Assembly (NCBI RefSeq): GCF_039537665.1
Contig: NZ_BAABAY010000002.1
Location: forward strand, 186,001 to 250,000
Reading direction: 5' to 3'
Source of the DNA: Gaetbulibacter_A aestuarii
Lineage (GTDB): Bacteria; Bacteroidota; Bacteroidia; Flavobacteriales; Flavobacteriaceae
DNA length: 64,000 nucleotides
Below are positions 53,198 to 61,769 of this stretch, in pieces; position 1 is the first letter of the stretch; each line of letters opens with the position of its first letter. A program made the position numbers and the translations under genes. Below the pieces are notes generated by a model. The model ran no database searches and was not told where the DNA came from. It worked only from the letters and a program-made list of their open reading frames with translations.

Positions 53198-54469
53198 ATG
53201 CGAGAGGATTTTTTACATTTTTTATGGAAATTTAAAAAGTTTCACACCACCAATTTAAAAACGGATCGTGGAGAACCGGTTCAAATTATCGCTCTTGGTG
53301 AGCACAACCTGAATGCGGGTCCGGACTTTTTTAATGCCCGTCTAAATATAGGTCACCAACTATGGGCTGGAAATGTAGAAATTCATATCAAATCATCTGA
53401 TTGGTATTTGCATCAGCATGAAATAGATAAAACCTATGATAATGTGATATTGCATGTGGTTTGGGAACACGATACGCCAATATTTAGAAAAACCAATCAA
53501 CCTATACCAACTTTGATTCTCAAAGACTATATAAATCCTGAGTTGATATCAAGTTATCAACATTTATTTCAAGAGAAGAAAAAATGGATTAATTGTGAAA
53601 ATGATTTTCAGTATGTAGATGATTTTTTACTTCAGCATTGGTTGGAGCGTTTGTATTTTAATCGTTTGGAACAAAAAACTAAAGCCATACTTCAACTGCT
53701 TGAGGAAAGTAAAAATGATTGGGAGGCCGTCCTTTTCAAAATGCTCTGTAAAAGTTTCGGATCAAAAATAAATGGAGACGCATTTTTGACTCTGGCTAAT
53801 AGCATTGATTATTCAATAATCAGAAAAACCAAAAGCAATCTTCAAGCGTTGGAGGCCTTGTTGCTTGGCCAGGCCGGGCTTTTAGAAAAGGAACCGCAAA
53901 CCTTATATCACGAGCAATTAAGGAAAGATTTTCAATTTTTAAAACAGAAATTTACTTTAAACCAGGACTCGGTATTGCCGCTACAGTTTTTTCGTTTACG
54001 ACCTTTGAATTTTCCAACAATTCGTTTGTCTCAATTGGCTCAATTATATCATCAGGAGGAAAACCTGTTTTCAAAATTATTAGAATGCAATACCAAAGCG
54101 TGTTTTTATGATCTTTTAAAATCGACAGCATCTGAATTTTGGAATACACACTACACGTTTTTTGCGGTTTCAAAATATTCGAAAAAATCGGTATCGCATG
54201 CCTTTATCGATCTCATCCTTATAAATACCATAATACCCCTCATCTTTTGTTATCAAAAAAAGCAAGGAAGTCACAACAGTGATAACCTTGTTAGTCTGTC
54301 AAAATCGATTAAGGCTGAATCCAATAATATCATCTCCGGATTTAAACATTTAAATGTCACATCAAAATCGGCTTTGGAAACACAGGCTCTTATTGAATTA
54401 AAGACGCATTATTGTGATAAAAACCAGTGTTTACAATGTGCCATTGGTAATTCTCTTTTAAGTAGATAA
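53198..54469 (+). CDS. DUF2851-family protein
   Basis: A 423-residue soluble protein with the signature MREDFLHFLWKFKKF, NAGPDFFNARLNIGHQLWAGNVEIHI and the C-terminal THYCDKNQCLQCAIGNSLL (Cys-x4-Cys-x2-Cys). The family is common in Bacteroidota and unassigned. N-terminal DxF-N-R-H-WxGNVEIH repeats suggest an enzyme fold. The gene is 40 nt upstream of a PspC gene. Confidence 0.88.
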   Translation: MREDFLHFLWKFKKFHTTNLKTDRGEPVQIIALGEHNLNAGPDFFNARLNIGHQLWAGNVEIHIKSSDWYLHQHEIDKTYDNVILHVVWEHDTPIFRKTNQPIPTLILKDYINPELISSYQHLFQEKKKWINCENDFQYVDDFLLQHWLERLYFNRLEQKTKAILQLLEESKNDWEAVLFKMLCKSFGSKINGDAFLTLANSIDYSIIRKTKSNLQALEALLLGQAGLLEKEPQTLYHEQLRKDFQFLKQKFTLNQDSVLPLQFFRLRPLNFPTIRLSQLAQLYHQEENLFSKLLECNTKACFYDLLKSTASEFWNTHYTFFAVSKYSKKSVSHAFIDLILINTIIPLIFCYQKKQGSHNSDNLVSLSKSIKAESNNIISGFKHLNVTSKSALETQALIELKTHYCDKNQCLQCAIGNSLLSR

Positions 54470-54509
54470 TTTGTTTCAGAAATTTAAAACTTAATATTAC
54501 CTTGCAGCT

Positions 54510-54737
54510 ATGAACCTGTTTTATAAATTATTATTATTTTTTCAAAAACGAGGCTACTATGTTTGTCAGCGAATTGCAGACCGGCTCGGTATTAGAGCTA
54601 AAGTGGTACGTACTTCGTTCATGTATCTCACATTTGTAACTTTGGGTTTTGGATTTGCCCTGTATCTATTTTTGGCCTTTTGGATGCGTATTAAAGATTT
54701 GATTTACACCAAGCGCTCCTCAGTATTCGATTTATAA
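54510..54737 (+). CDS. PspC-domain small membrane protein
   Basis: A 75-residue protein with VCQRIADRLGIRAKVVRTSFMYLT and a transmembrane helix (about 36-58), the PspC fold without a long C-terminal tail. PspC proteins act in membrane-stress sensing. Start 2 nt before the next gene's reading frame begins (stop 54737, next ATG 54740), so the two are coupled. Confidence 0.85.
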   Translation: MNLFYKLLLFFQKRGYYVCQRIADRLGIRAKVVRTSFMYLTFVTLGFGFALYLFLAFWMRIKDLIYTKRSSVFDL

Positions 54738-54739
54738 TT

Positions 54740-55762
54740 ATGACGAACCACCTTATTCGATTTTTTAGGACCAAAATTTATCTTGCTTTATTTCTAGTGG
54801 GATTTGTAATGTGTGTTGGTGTTTTTGGGTATCGAATGATTGCCCACTATAGTTGGGTCGATGCCTTATATATGACCGTGATTACCATGACTACAGTGGG
54901 TTTTGGTGAAGTGGCTCCCTTGGATCCGTACTCAAAAATATTTACAGTATTTTTAATTATTGGCAGTGTGGTTATCGTAGGTTATGCTTTATCTATTATT
55001 ACCGAATACATCCTAAGTAAAAACAATTTGGAAGAATTAAAATATAAAAAGATGCAAAAACAGATTGACAAACTGAAAAACCATGTGGTGGTATGTGGTT
55101 ATGGGCGAAATGGAAAGCAAGCTGTAACAAAACTACAAGCCTACAAAAAGTCGTTTGTGGTTATTGAAAGGAACAAAGATGTTGAACCACGACTTCAAAT
55201 GGATGGTGTACCTTATGTAATTGGTAATGCCAATGAGGATGAAGTATTGTTGCAGGCAGGAATAGACCGTGCCTCTAATTTTATTTCTGCCCTGCCAAAT
55301 GATGCGGATAATTTATTTGTGGTGCTTTCAACCCGCCAGATCAATAAATCAATTAATATTATAAGTCGAGCTTCCAATGAATCATCTTATGATAAATTGA
55401 AATTTGCAGGTGCTAATAATGTGATCTTACCCGATAAGATTGGTGGCGATCATATGGCTTCTTTGGTGGTGGTGCCTGGATTGATGGAGTTTGTGGATAA
55501 TTTATCCATTGTTGGGAAATCGAATATTAATATCGAAGAACTAGCTGTTGAAAAACTTTACGATACCGATTCTGTAAAAACTATTAAAGATTTAGACCTG
55601 AGATACAGAACTGGTTGTACTGTAATTGGTTATAAAGACATGAATGGTGAATACACCGTAAATCCTGAAGCGGAACTTAAATTACAACCCAATTCCCGAA
55701 TTATCGTATTAGGGAGACCCGAGCAAATAGAAGCCTTAAATAAGGAATTTAATATCCATTGA
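54740..55762 (+). CDS. Two-helix potassium channel with RCK (TrkA-N/C) domains
   Basis: A 340-residue K+ channel subunit. Two transmembrane helices flank a pore loop with selectivity filter TTVGFGE (residues 51-57; canonical TVGYGD, so Y to F and D to E). A Rossmann RCK/TrkA-N domain follows with VVVCGYGRNGKQAV (about 113-126), then TrkA-C at about 255-340. Works as tetramer in the inner membrane; ligand gating by NAD(H), ATP or Ca2+ is unknown. Confidence 0.92.
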   Translation: MTNHLIRFFRTKIYLALFLVGFVMCVGVFGYRMIAHYSWVDALYMTVITMTTVGFGEVAPLDPYSKIFTVFLIIGSVVIVGYALSIITEYILSKNNLEELKYKKMQKQIDKLKNHVVVCGYGRNGKQAVTKLQAYKKSFVVIERNKDVEPRLQMDGVPYVIGNANEDEVLLQAGIDRASNFISALPNDADNLFVVLSTRQINKSINIISRASNESSYDKLKFAGANNVILPDKIGGDHMASLVVVPGLMEFVDNLSIVGKSNINIEELAVEKLYDTDSVKTIKDLDLRYRTGCTVIGYKDMNGEYTVNPEAELKLQPNSRIIVLGRPEQIEALNKEFNIH

Positions 55763-55861
55763 TATCTGCTCATTTTAACAACCATTTTTTTATATAATCA
55801 TTTTTTTTTATCATCTTGCTGCTTTTATTTCAAAAACTATAAAAACTAACAAAAAATAACT

Positions 55862-57523
55862 ATGAAGAAATATTTTCTTTCAATACTTACACTTATTTCA
55901 CCGTTATTAATTTTTGCTCAAGAAAAAACTGTCGGAGAAGCCATCAACGATGCTTTCGCGAAATATACCAAACCACTGGTTGATCTGGTTTTTTACACGA
56001 TACCTATTGTTGGAAAAGACGTGCCAATAGTACTTATCGTATTGATTGGTGGGGCTACATTCTTCACAATTTATTTTAGGGGTGTAAATTTCAGATACAT
56101 AAAAATTTGTATAAAAACAGCCATGGGTAAATATGATCATTTGGATCATCATGTTCCCGCCGATGAAGAAATTGAAGTTGAAGATGGCGAGATAAAAGGG
56201 GCTATTAAAATTGAAGGAGAGGTTCCCGGAGAAGTATCCCACTTCCAGGCTTTAACAGCGTCACTTTCTGCAACTGTTGGTTTAGGTAATATTGCCGGTG
56301 TAGCGGTAGCAATTGCTATTGGAGGTCCCGGAGCTACGATATGGATGATTGTTGCCGGTATTTTAGGAATGGCTTCGAAGTTCGTAGAATGTACACTGGG
56401 TGTAAAGTACCGCGAGGTAGATGAAAATGGAAAAACCTACGGTGGTCCCATGTATTATTTAACTACCGGTCTGGGCGAAATGGGTATGAAAGGCTTCGGT
56501 AAAGTTCTTGCCGTATTTTTTGCTATCATGTGTGTTGGTGGTTCCTTCGGAGGTGGAAATATGTTCCAATCGAATCAAGCTGCCTCTCAAATTATCGACC
56601 TCGCTAACCTTGAAAGTTCTAATGCCGGTTTATTTATAGGTATTGCTCTTGCATTTATTGTAGGTCTTGTAATTATTGGTGGTATCAGACGAATAGGATC
56701 TGTAACAGAACGCGTAGTGCCTTTCATGGCCATTATTTATGTAGGTGCTGGATTAGTGATCCTGGGAATAAACTATGATATGATCCCGTTTGCACTTGGT
56801 GAAATTTGGGATGGCGCCATAAATCCTAATGCTGCCTTTGGTGGTGTTGTTGGAGTATTGATTGTTGGTTTCCAACGTGCGGCTTTCTCAAACGAAGCTG
56901 GTGTAGGTTCTGCGTCCATAGCACACTCTGCAGTAAAAACCCGATACCCCGCCAGTGAAGGATTAACAGCTTTATTAGGACCATTCGTGGATACTGTTAT
57001 TATTTGTACCATGACAGCCATCGTGATTATTATTACAAATGCAAAACATAAACTATTTACTTATGGTAATTTGGATGCCGCCAGTAATGTTATTTTAAAT
57101 GGAACTAATGAACCCATTGGAGGTGTAGACCTAACCTCAGTGGCTTTCGATTCAGCTATTCCGCATTTCTCAATAGTATTGGCTATTGCGGTTGTTTTAT
57201 TTGCTGTTTCAACCATGATCTCATGGTCGTATTATGGATTACAAGCCTGGAAATATTTATTTGGAAAAGGAAAAAGAACTGATATTGTATACAAAGTATT
57301 ATTCTTGTTGTTTCTTATTGTTGGTGCATCTTCAAGTTTAGACGCCGTAATTGGATTCTCGGATGCCATGATCTTCGCTATGGTATTCCCAAACATTATA
57401 GGACTTGTACTTTTGTCTCCTAAAGTTAACAAGGAGTTGAAGAAGTATTTCAATGCTATTAAGATCGGCGGAATGGATGCTGAAGTGTCTGAAGAAGATA
57501 CGCGCACTCAGGAAGTTGGATAA
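55862..57523 (+). CDS. Sodium:alanine/glycine symporter (AGCS family)
   Basis: A 553-residue AGCS transporter with ~11 helices. TASLSATVGLGNIAGVAVAI is the family signature, followed by GGPGATIWMI, TYGGPMYYL and SNEAGVGSASIAHSAVKT. An N-terminal signal-like stretch (SILTLISPLLIFAQEKT) precedes the core, plus a charged insert (about 95-125). It takes up alanine or glycine with Na+. Likely own promoter in the AT-rich 99-nt gap. Confidence 0.92.
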   Translation: MKKYFLSILTLISPLLIFAQEKTVGEAINDAFAKYTKPLVDLVFYTIPIVGKDVPIVLIVLIGGATFFTIYFRGVNFRYIKICIKTAMGKYDHLDHHVPADEEIEVEDGEIKGAIKIEGEVPGEVSHFQALTASLSATVGLGNIAGVAVAIAIGGPGATIWMIVAGILGMASKFVECTLGVKYREVDENGKTYGGPMYYLTTGLGEMGMKGFGKVLAVFFAIMCVGGSFGGGNMFQSNQAASQIIDLANLESSNAGLFIGIALAFIVGLVIIGGIRRIGSVTERVVPFMAIIYVGAGLVILGINYDMIPFALGEIWDGAINPNAAFGGVVGVLIVGFQRAAFSNEAGVGSASIAHSAVKTRYPASEGLTALLGPFVDTVIICTMTAIVIIITNAKHKLFTYGNLDAASNVILNGTNEPIGGVDLTSVAFDSAIPHFSIVLAIAVVLFAVSTMISWSYYGLQAWKYLFGKGKRTDIVYKVLFLLFLIVGASSSLDAVIGFSDAMIFAMVFPNIIGLVLLSPKVNKELKKYFNAIKIGGMDAEVSEEDTRTQEVG

Positions 57524-57535
57524 AATATTGTATAA

Positions 57536-58399
57536 ATGAATTTAAAATCCCATGTTACGTTCTCAAAACAACAACGTCATGGGATTTTTTTATTGCTTGT
57601 TATTATTGCGGTTTTACAAGTAGTTTACTTCTACCTCCGTTTTTCTGAACCGGAAATACCTGTTAAATCAGCAGTAATTGCCTCCCTTGAACGCGAAGTG
57701 GACTCCTTGAAACGCATAGAATTGAATAATAGGACTCCGAAATTGTATCCTGTTAATCCCAATTATTTTAATGATTACAGAGGTTCTTTATTCGGCATGA
57801 GTAATGAAGAGATCGATAGACTGCTAGCATTTAGAAAAGAGGGAAAATGGATCAATTCTGTAGCCCAATTTCAGTCGGTTACTCAAGTTTCAGATGCGCT
57901 CTTAGATTCCATTATACCTTATTTAAAATTTCCGGAGTGGACCAAAAATCAAAAGGCAACTGTTTCTTCAACAGAGAAAATATTAACCTTTGCTCAAAAA
58001 GGCGATTTGAATACAGCCACAGCCAAGGAGCTGCGAGTTATTAGTGGAGTAGGTCCGGTTCTTTCAGATAGAATTATAAAATACAGAAATCGCTTTGTGG
58101 ATGGTTTTATTAGTGATATTCAGCTTCAGGATGTTTACGGTTTAACCCCGGAAACCATTTCAAATATAAAAAAAGAGTTTACAGTAAAATCACCAAGAAA
58201 GATTAACAGGATTAACATTAATACGGCATCGATTGACGATCTTGTAACGGTTCAACATATAGATTATCCATTAGCGCATAATATCATAGAGGAACGTACT
58301 TTGAGAGAGGGTTTTAAAAGTTGGGATGAACTAAAAAAAGTTAAAGGATTTCCTGCGGATAAAATCGAGATAATTCAATTATATTTGCAAATCGAATAA
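57536..58399 (+). CDS. ComEA-like helix-hairpin-helix protein, membrane-anchored
   Basis: A 287-residue protein with one N-terminal transmembrane helix (GIFLLLVIIAVLQVVYFYL), a coiled-coil start and three HhH modules: about 85-125, 155-190 (DLNTATAKELRVISGVGPVLSDRII), 225-285 (ININTASIDDLVTVQHIDYPLAHNII). HhH motifs bind DNA without sequence specificity; ComEA-like proteins work in DNA uptake. Starts 12 nt after the symporter gene stop, so likely read through with it. Role in competence is inference. Confidence 0.85.
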   Translation: MNLKSHVTFSKQQRHGIFLLLVIIAVLQVVYFYLRFSEPEIPVKSAVIASLEREVDSLKRIELNNRTPKLYPVNPNYFNDYRGSLFGMSNEEIDRLLAFRKEGKWINSVAQFQSVTQVSDALLDSIIPYLKFPEWTKNQKATVSSTEKILTFAQKGDLNTATAKELRVISGVGPVLSDRIIKYRNRFVDGFISDIQLQDVYGLTPETISNIKKEFTVKSPRKINRININTASIDDLVTVQHIDYPLAHNIIEERTLREGFKSWDELKKVKGFPADKIEIIQLYLQIE

Positions 58400-58425
58400 A
58401 AAAGAAATCTAGAAAAAGAAATTTA

Positions 58426-59601
58426 ATGAATAGTATGTACTTCACTGAAGAGCATCATCTTTTTAGAAAAAGTTTACAGGATTTTTTAAAAAAAGAAGTG
58501 GTTCCTCATATTGAAACTTGGGAAGCAAGCGGAACTATAGATCGAGAGATTTGGACAAAATTTGGCGACATGGGATTTTTTGGGATCGCTTATCCTGAAG
58601 CCTATGGCGGTTTAGATCTTGATCTTTTCTATACCATTATATTATTAGAAGAACTTCAAAAAATTAATTCCGGCGGATTTGCGGCGGCCATTTGGGCGCA
58701 TGTTTATTTAGCGATGACCCACCTGAATGCAGAAGGAAGCGATGATATTAAAGCACGTTACTTAACACCAAGTATCACAGGAGAGAAAATAGGTTGTTTG
58801 TGTATCACGGAACCTTTTGGTGGCAGTGATGTGGCAGGTATGCGATCAACAGCTGTAAAAAAAGGCGACCATTACCTATTGAATGGTTCAAAAACATTTA
58901 TTACAAATGGTGTTTACAGTGATTATCTTATCGTAGCAGCTAAAACAAATCCGGATCTTGGGAATAAGGGTATCAGTATTTTTGTGGTAGATCGCGAAGC
59001 GGCAGGTGTATCGGCAACCAAGTTGAACAAGTTGGGCTGGCGTGCTTCAGATACCGGGGAAATTGCATTTGATAATGTTAAAATTCCGGTTGATAATTTA
59101 TTGGGTGAAGAAAACAAAGGTTTTAGTTATATCATGCAGCACTTCGCTTTAGAGCGATTGATCATGGGTGTTAATGCGCATGCGCGTGCCGAGTATGCTT
59201 TAGAGTATGCTTTGCAATATATGAAGGAGCGCCATGCTTTCGGAAAATCTATAGATCGGTTCCAGGCCTTGCGTCATAAAATTGCTGATTTATATACTGA
59301 AGTTGAGATTTGTAAAGAATTTAATTACTCGGTAACCTACCGTTTGAATAAAGGTGAGTATGTGGTTAAGGAAGCTACGATGTCCAAACTTAAAACAACC
59401 AAAGTTGCCGATGAGGTTATCTATCAGTGTCTGCAGTTCTTAGGAGGTTATGGATATATGGAAGATTACCCTATGGCCAGATTATTGCGCGACAGTAGGT
59501 TAGGGCCAATAGGCGGAGGGACCTCAGAAATTCTACGAGAGATTCTGGCCAAAATTATTATCGATAAAAAGGAGTATAAACCTGCAACAAAAAATAAATA
59601 A
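58426..59601 (+). CDS. Acyl-CoA dehydrogenase
   Basis: A 391-residue FAD enzyme. CLCITEPFGGSDVAGMRSTA binds FAD and substrate, KTFITNGVYSDY and RHAFGKSIDRFQALRHKIAD follow, QCLQFLGGYGYMEDYPMARLLRD and GGGTSEILREI end it. At the classic catalytic-Glu position (YEGTSE in short-chain enzymes) there is Gly (GGGTSE), as in the long-chain/isovaleryl class, where the base Glu sits on another helix, possibly in ARAEYALEYA. It oxidises acyl-CoA at alpha,beta; chain length unknown. Confidence 0.92.
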   Translation: MNSMYFTEEHHLFRKSLQDFLKKEVVPHIETWEASGTIDREIWTKFGDMGFFGIAYPEAYGGLDLDLFYTIILLEELQKINSGGFAAAIWAHVYLAMTHLNAEGSDDIKARYLTPSITGEKIGCLCITEPFGGSDVAGMRSTAVKKGDHYLLNGSKTFITNGVYSDYLIVAAKTNPDLGNKGISIFVVDREAAGVSATKLNKLGWRASDTGEIAFDNVKIPVDNLLGEENKGFSYIMQHFALERLIMGVNAHARAEYALEYALQYMKERHAFGKSIDRFQALRHKIADLYTEVEICKEFNYSVTYRLNKGEYVVKEATMSKLKTTKVADEVIYQCLQFLGGYGYMEDYPMARLLRDSRLGPIGGGTSEILREILAKIIIDKKEYKPATKNK

Positions 59602-59632
59602 AATTAACTGTTTTATAATTCAAAATAGTTTC

Positions 59633-59640
59633 TATCTTTG
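59633..59640 (+). promoter_or_regulatory. -7 promoter element of rpsU
   Basis: TATCTTTG. Start near 59647, leaving a 30-nt leader and ruling out upstream in-frame starts. Confidence 0.65.
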
Positions 59641-59660
59641 CACGCACAAATTCTAAAAGA

Positions 59661-59668
59661 GAGGAGGT
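59661..59668 (+). promoter_or_regulatory. Strong Shine-Dalgarno of rpsU
   Basis: GAGGAGGT, a near-perfect anti-SD complement, 8 nt before ATG 59677. It stands out because genes in this window otherwise lack SD sequences. Confidence 0.85.
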
Positions 59669-59676
59669 TAGGGCCT

Positions 59677-59871
59677 ATGTTAATTATACCTATTAAAGAA
59701 GGAGAAAATATAGACAGAGCGTTGAAGCGTTTTAAAAGAAAGTTCGATAGAACGGGAACAAAACGTCAGTTACAAACACGCAAGCAGTTTACTAAACCTT
59801 CCGTGATGCGTAGAGCGCAAATTCAAAAAGCGCAATACATTCAGTCACTCAGAGACGCTGAAGATATTTAA
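59677..59871 (+). CDS. rpsU: 30S ribosomal protein bS21
   Basis: A 64-residue basic protein: MLIIPIKEGENIDRALKRF, RTGTKRQLQTRKQF and MRRAQIQKAQYIQ match bS21 of Bacteroidota. It binds near the anti-Shine-Dalgarno of 16S rRNA. The ATG at 59677 was chosen because the -7 promoter box and the Shine-Dalgarno lie directly before it. Followed by a terminator and by xer and hpf. Confidence 0.95.
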   Translation: MLIIPIKEGENIDRALKRFKRKFDRTGTKRQLQTRKQFTKPSVMRRAQIQKAQYIQSLRDAEDI

Positions 59872-59888
59872 CAGCATTTATAAAATAA

Positions 59889-59915
59889 GATCCCGCAATT
59901 CGCGGGATTTTTTTT
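59889..59915 (+). terminator. rpsU terminator
   Basis: ATCCCGC and GCGGGAT form a 7-bp GC-rich stem with 5-nt loop, followed by eight T. Confidence 0.92.
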
Positions 59916-59953
59916 GCTGTTATATTTTGAATTCTTCGTACTTTTAAATTGTT

Positions 59954-60844
59954 ATGGCCATATCATCTTTTATTGATTACTTAATGCTCGAGAAAAAATA
60001 CGCAACCTTAACGGCCAACGCGTATAAAACCGATTTAGAAGCATTCTCTGCTTTTTTAGGTCAGGAAGATGAGGATCTCCAGATTGAACAGGTTCAATAT
60101 TCCCATGTGAGACAATGGATCGTTTCCTTAGTTGAAGACGGTTTAACGAACCGAAGTATCAACCGAAAAATTTCCGCCTTAAACAGTTATTATAAATTTT
60201 TATTGAAATCCGGAGTGATCGACATTAACCCGCTACAGAAACACCGTGCTTTAAAAACCAAAAAGAAAGTCCAGGTTCCGTTTTCAGAGCAGGAGGTAAA
60301 TCAGGCGCTCACCCAATTATATTTTGAATCTGATTTTGAAGGTTGTCGCGACAAGCTTATCATTGAATTGTTTTATGCTACGGGGATGAGGCGTATAGAA
60401 CTGATTAATTTAAAACTAGATAGCTTTGATTCCGATTTTAAAAACCTAAAGGTGTTAGGGAAGAGAAATAAGGAACGAATAATTCCATTATTACCCTCTA
60501 TTAAAAATAGTATTGAAGACTATTTAAAGGAACGTTCCGCTCTGGAAAAGATGACCGATGGAAACTACTTTTTTTTAACTAAAAAAGGCGTTAAAATTTA
60601 TGAAACACTTGTCTACAGAATTATAAATGATTACTTTAGTAAAGCATCCTCGAAAGTAAAAAAGAGTCCGCATATACTACGACATTCTTTTGCAACTCAC
60701 ATGCTCAATCAGGGTGCGGATTTAAATGCTGTAAAGGAATTGCTTGGACACTCCAGCTTAGCTGCCACCCAGGTATATACTCATAATAGTATAGACAAAT
60801 TAAAGCAGGTGCATGTTAAAGCTCATCCAAGAAGCCAAAAATAG
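59954..60844 (+). CDS. Tyrosine recombinase (XerC/XerD-type)
   Basis: A 296-residue site-specific recombinase. N-terminal SAM-like DNA-binding domain (about 1-90); catalytic residues Arg146 (GMRRIEL), Lys170 (LGKRNKER), His240 and Arg243 (HILRHSFATHM), His266 (LGHSSL) and the nucleophile Tyr275 (QVYTH). Length and the lack of extra domains fit chromosome-dimer resolution Xer proteins rather than a phage integrase, and its stable place between rpsU and hpf supports a housekeeping role. Confidence 0.92.
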   Translation: MAISSFIDYLMLEKKYATLTANAYKTDLEAFSAFLGQEDEDLQIEQVQYSHVRQWIVSLVEDGLTNRSINRKISALNSYYKFLLKSGVIDINPLQKHRALKTKKKVQVPFSEQEVNQALTQLYFESDFEGCRDKLIIELFYATGMRRIELINLKLDSFDSDFKNLKVLGKRNKERIIPLLPSIKNSIEDYLKERSALEKMTDGNYFFLTKKGVKIYETLVYRIINDYFSKASSKVKKSPHILRHSFATHMLNQGADLNAVKELLGHSSLAATQVYTHNSIDKLKQVHVKAHPRSQK

Positions 60845-60882
60845 AGCATTTATAATTGTCTAACCTAAAATAGAAATGTAGT

Positions 60883-61185
60883 ATGAAAGTAAACACGCAG
60901 TCGGTAAACTTCAATGCCGATCAAAAGCTCATCGATTTCATTCAAAAACGTATGGACAAATTAGAATTATTCTATGATAAGGTCATCAAATCGGATGTTT
61001 TTTTAAAGGTTGAAAATACTAGCGCTAAAGAAAATAAAATTTTCGAGGCCAAAATAAGTGTTCCCGGCGATAGTTTTGTCGTGAAAAAACAATGTAAAAC
61101 ATTTGAAGAAGGTGCCGATATGGCGGCTTCATCATTAGAACGACAACTTAAAAAGAGAAAAGAAAAATTAAGAGCGTATTCCTAA
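60883..61185 (+). CDS. hpf: Ribosome hibernation promoting factor, short form
   Basis: A 100-residue HPF/RaiA-fold protein: MKVNTQSVNFNADQKLIDFIQKRMDKL and KVENTSAKENKIFEAKISVPGDSFVVKKQCKTFEEG. Binds the 30S decoding region in stationary phase and blocks mRNA/tRNA entry. Downstream lies a hairpin with T-run and the tRNA promoter. Confidence 0.9.
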   Translation: MKVNTQSVNFNADQKLIDFIQKRMDKLELFYDKVIKSDVFLKVENTSAKENKIFEAKISVPGDSFVVKKQCKTFEEGADMAASSLERQLKKRKEKLRAYS

Positions 61186-61206
61186 TAAAATTTCTCAAAA
61201 AATGTT

Positions 61207-61235
61207 TTGATTCAAAATAAAAATATATACATTTG
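61207..61235 (+). promoter_or_regulatory. Promoter of the tRNA-tuf operon
   Basis: TTG (61207-61209), 18 nt, TACATTTG (61228-61235): a near-ideal Bacteroidota promoter. Start expected near 61242. Confidence 0.8.
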
Positions 61236-61239
61236 CAGT

Positions 61240-61264
61240 CCGTTAGAAATAACGGGCTTTTTTT
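61240..61264 (+). terminator. Hairpin with T-run at the tRNA operon start (hpf terminator)
   Basis: CCGTTA-gaaa-TAACGG then GC and seven T. It lies over the expected transcription start of the tRNA operon, so it can terminate hpf transcripts from upstream while only its 3' half is in the tRNA transcript. Confidence 0.6.
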
Positions 61265-61285
61265 GTGTATAAAAGCATTAAAAAA

Positions 61286-61359
61286 GCCGATGTAGCTCAG
61301 CTGGCTAGAGCAGCTGATTTGTAATCAGCAGGTCGTGGGTTCGAGTCCCTCCATCGGCT
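61286..61359 (+). tRNA. trnT: tRNA-Thr (anticodon TGT)
   Basis: Acceptor GCCGATG/CATCGGC, D arm GCTCAGCTGGCTAGAGC, anticodon loop TTTGTAA, T arm GTGGGTTCGAGTCCC. CCA not encoded. Confidence 0.97.
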
Positions 61360-61395
61360 CAAGTTCTTTAAAAAGAGTGCATAAAATTAAGGTCA

Positions 61396-61478
61396 GGGGA
61401 GATACTCAAGCGGCCAACGAGGACAGACTGTAAATCTGTTGTTTTTTAACTTCGCAGGTTCGAATCCTGCTCTCCCCA
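61396..61478 (+). tRNA. trnY: tRNA-Tyr (anticodon GTA)
   Basis: Acceptor GGGGAGA/TCTCCCC, class II long variable arm, anticodon loop CTGTAAA, T arm CAGGTTCGAATCCTG. CCA not encoded. Confidence 0.97.
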
Positions 61479-61543
61479 CTTTTTTAACATAATTATAATA
61501 ATGATTGTGTTTTAATCGCTTTAATTTTGGGCATTAAATAATT

Positions 61544-61616
61544 GCGGGAGTAGCTCAGTTGGTAGAGCGTCAGCCTTCCAAGCTGAATGTCGCCGGTTCG
61601 AACCCGGTCTCCCGCT
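61544..61616 (+). tRNA. trnG: tRNA-Gly (anticodon TCC)
   Basis: Acceptor GCGGGAG/CTCCCGC, anticodon loop CTTCCAA, T arm CCGGTTCGAACCCGG. Confidence 0.97.
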
Positions 61617-61627
61617 CTAATATTTAA

Positions 61628-61699
61628 GCCGGTGTAGCTCAGGGGTAGAGCGTTTCCTTGGTAAGGAAGAGGTCACGGGTTCAAATCCCGTCATTGGCT
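61628..61699 (+). tRNA. trnT: tRNA-Thr (anticodon GGT)
   Basis: Acceptor GCCGGTG/CATTGGC with two G-T pairs, anticodon loop TTGGTAA, T arm ACGGGTTCAAATCCCGT. Confidence 0.95.
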
Positions 61700-61769
61700 C
61701 TATATTTTTAAAGAATGACAAAAAGTACACTAATATATTATATAACTAAGATTAAATTTTTTAAAAAAC

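Noticed and set aside
59954..60844. Integrase of a mobile element
   Set aside because: Typical Xer length, full catalytic set, housekeeping neighbours, and no attachment repeats or cargo genes around it.
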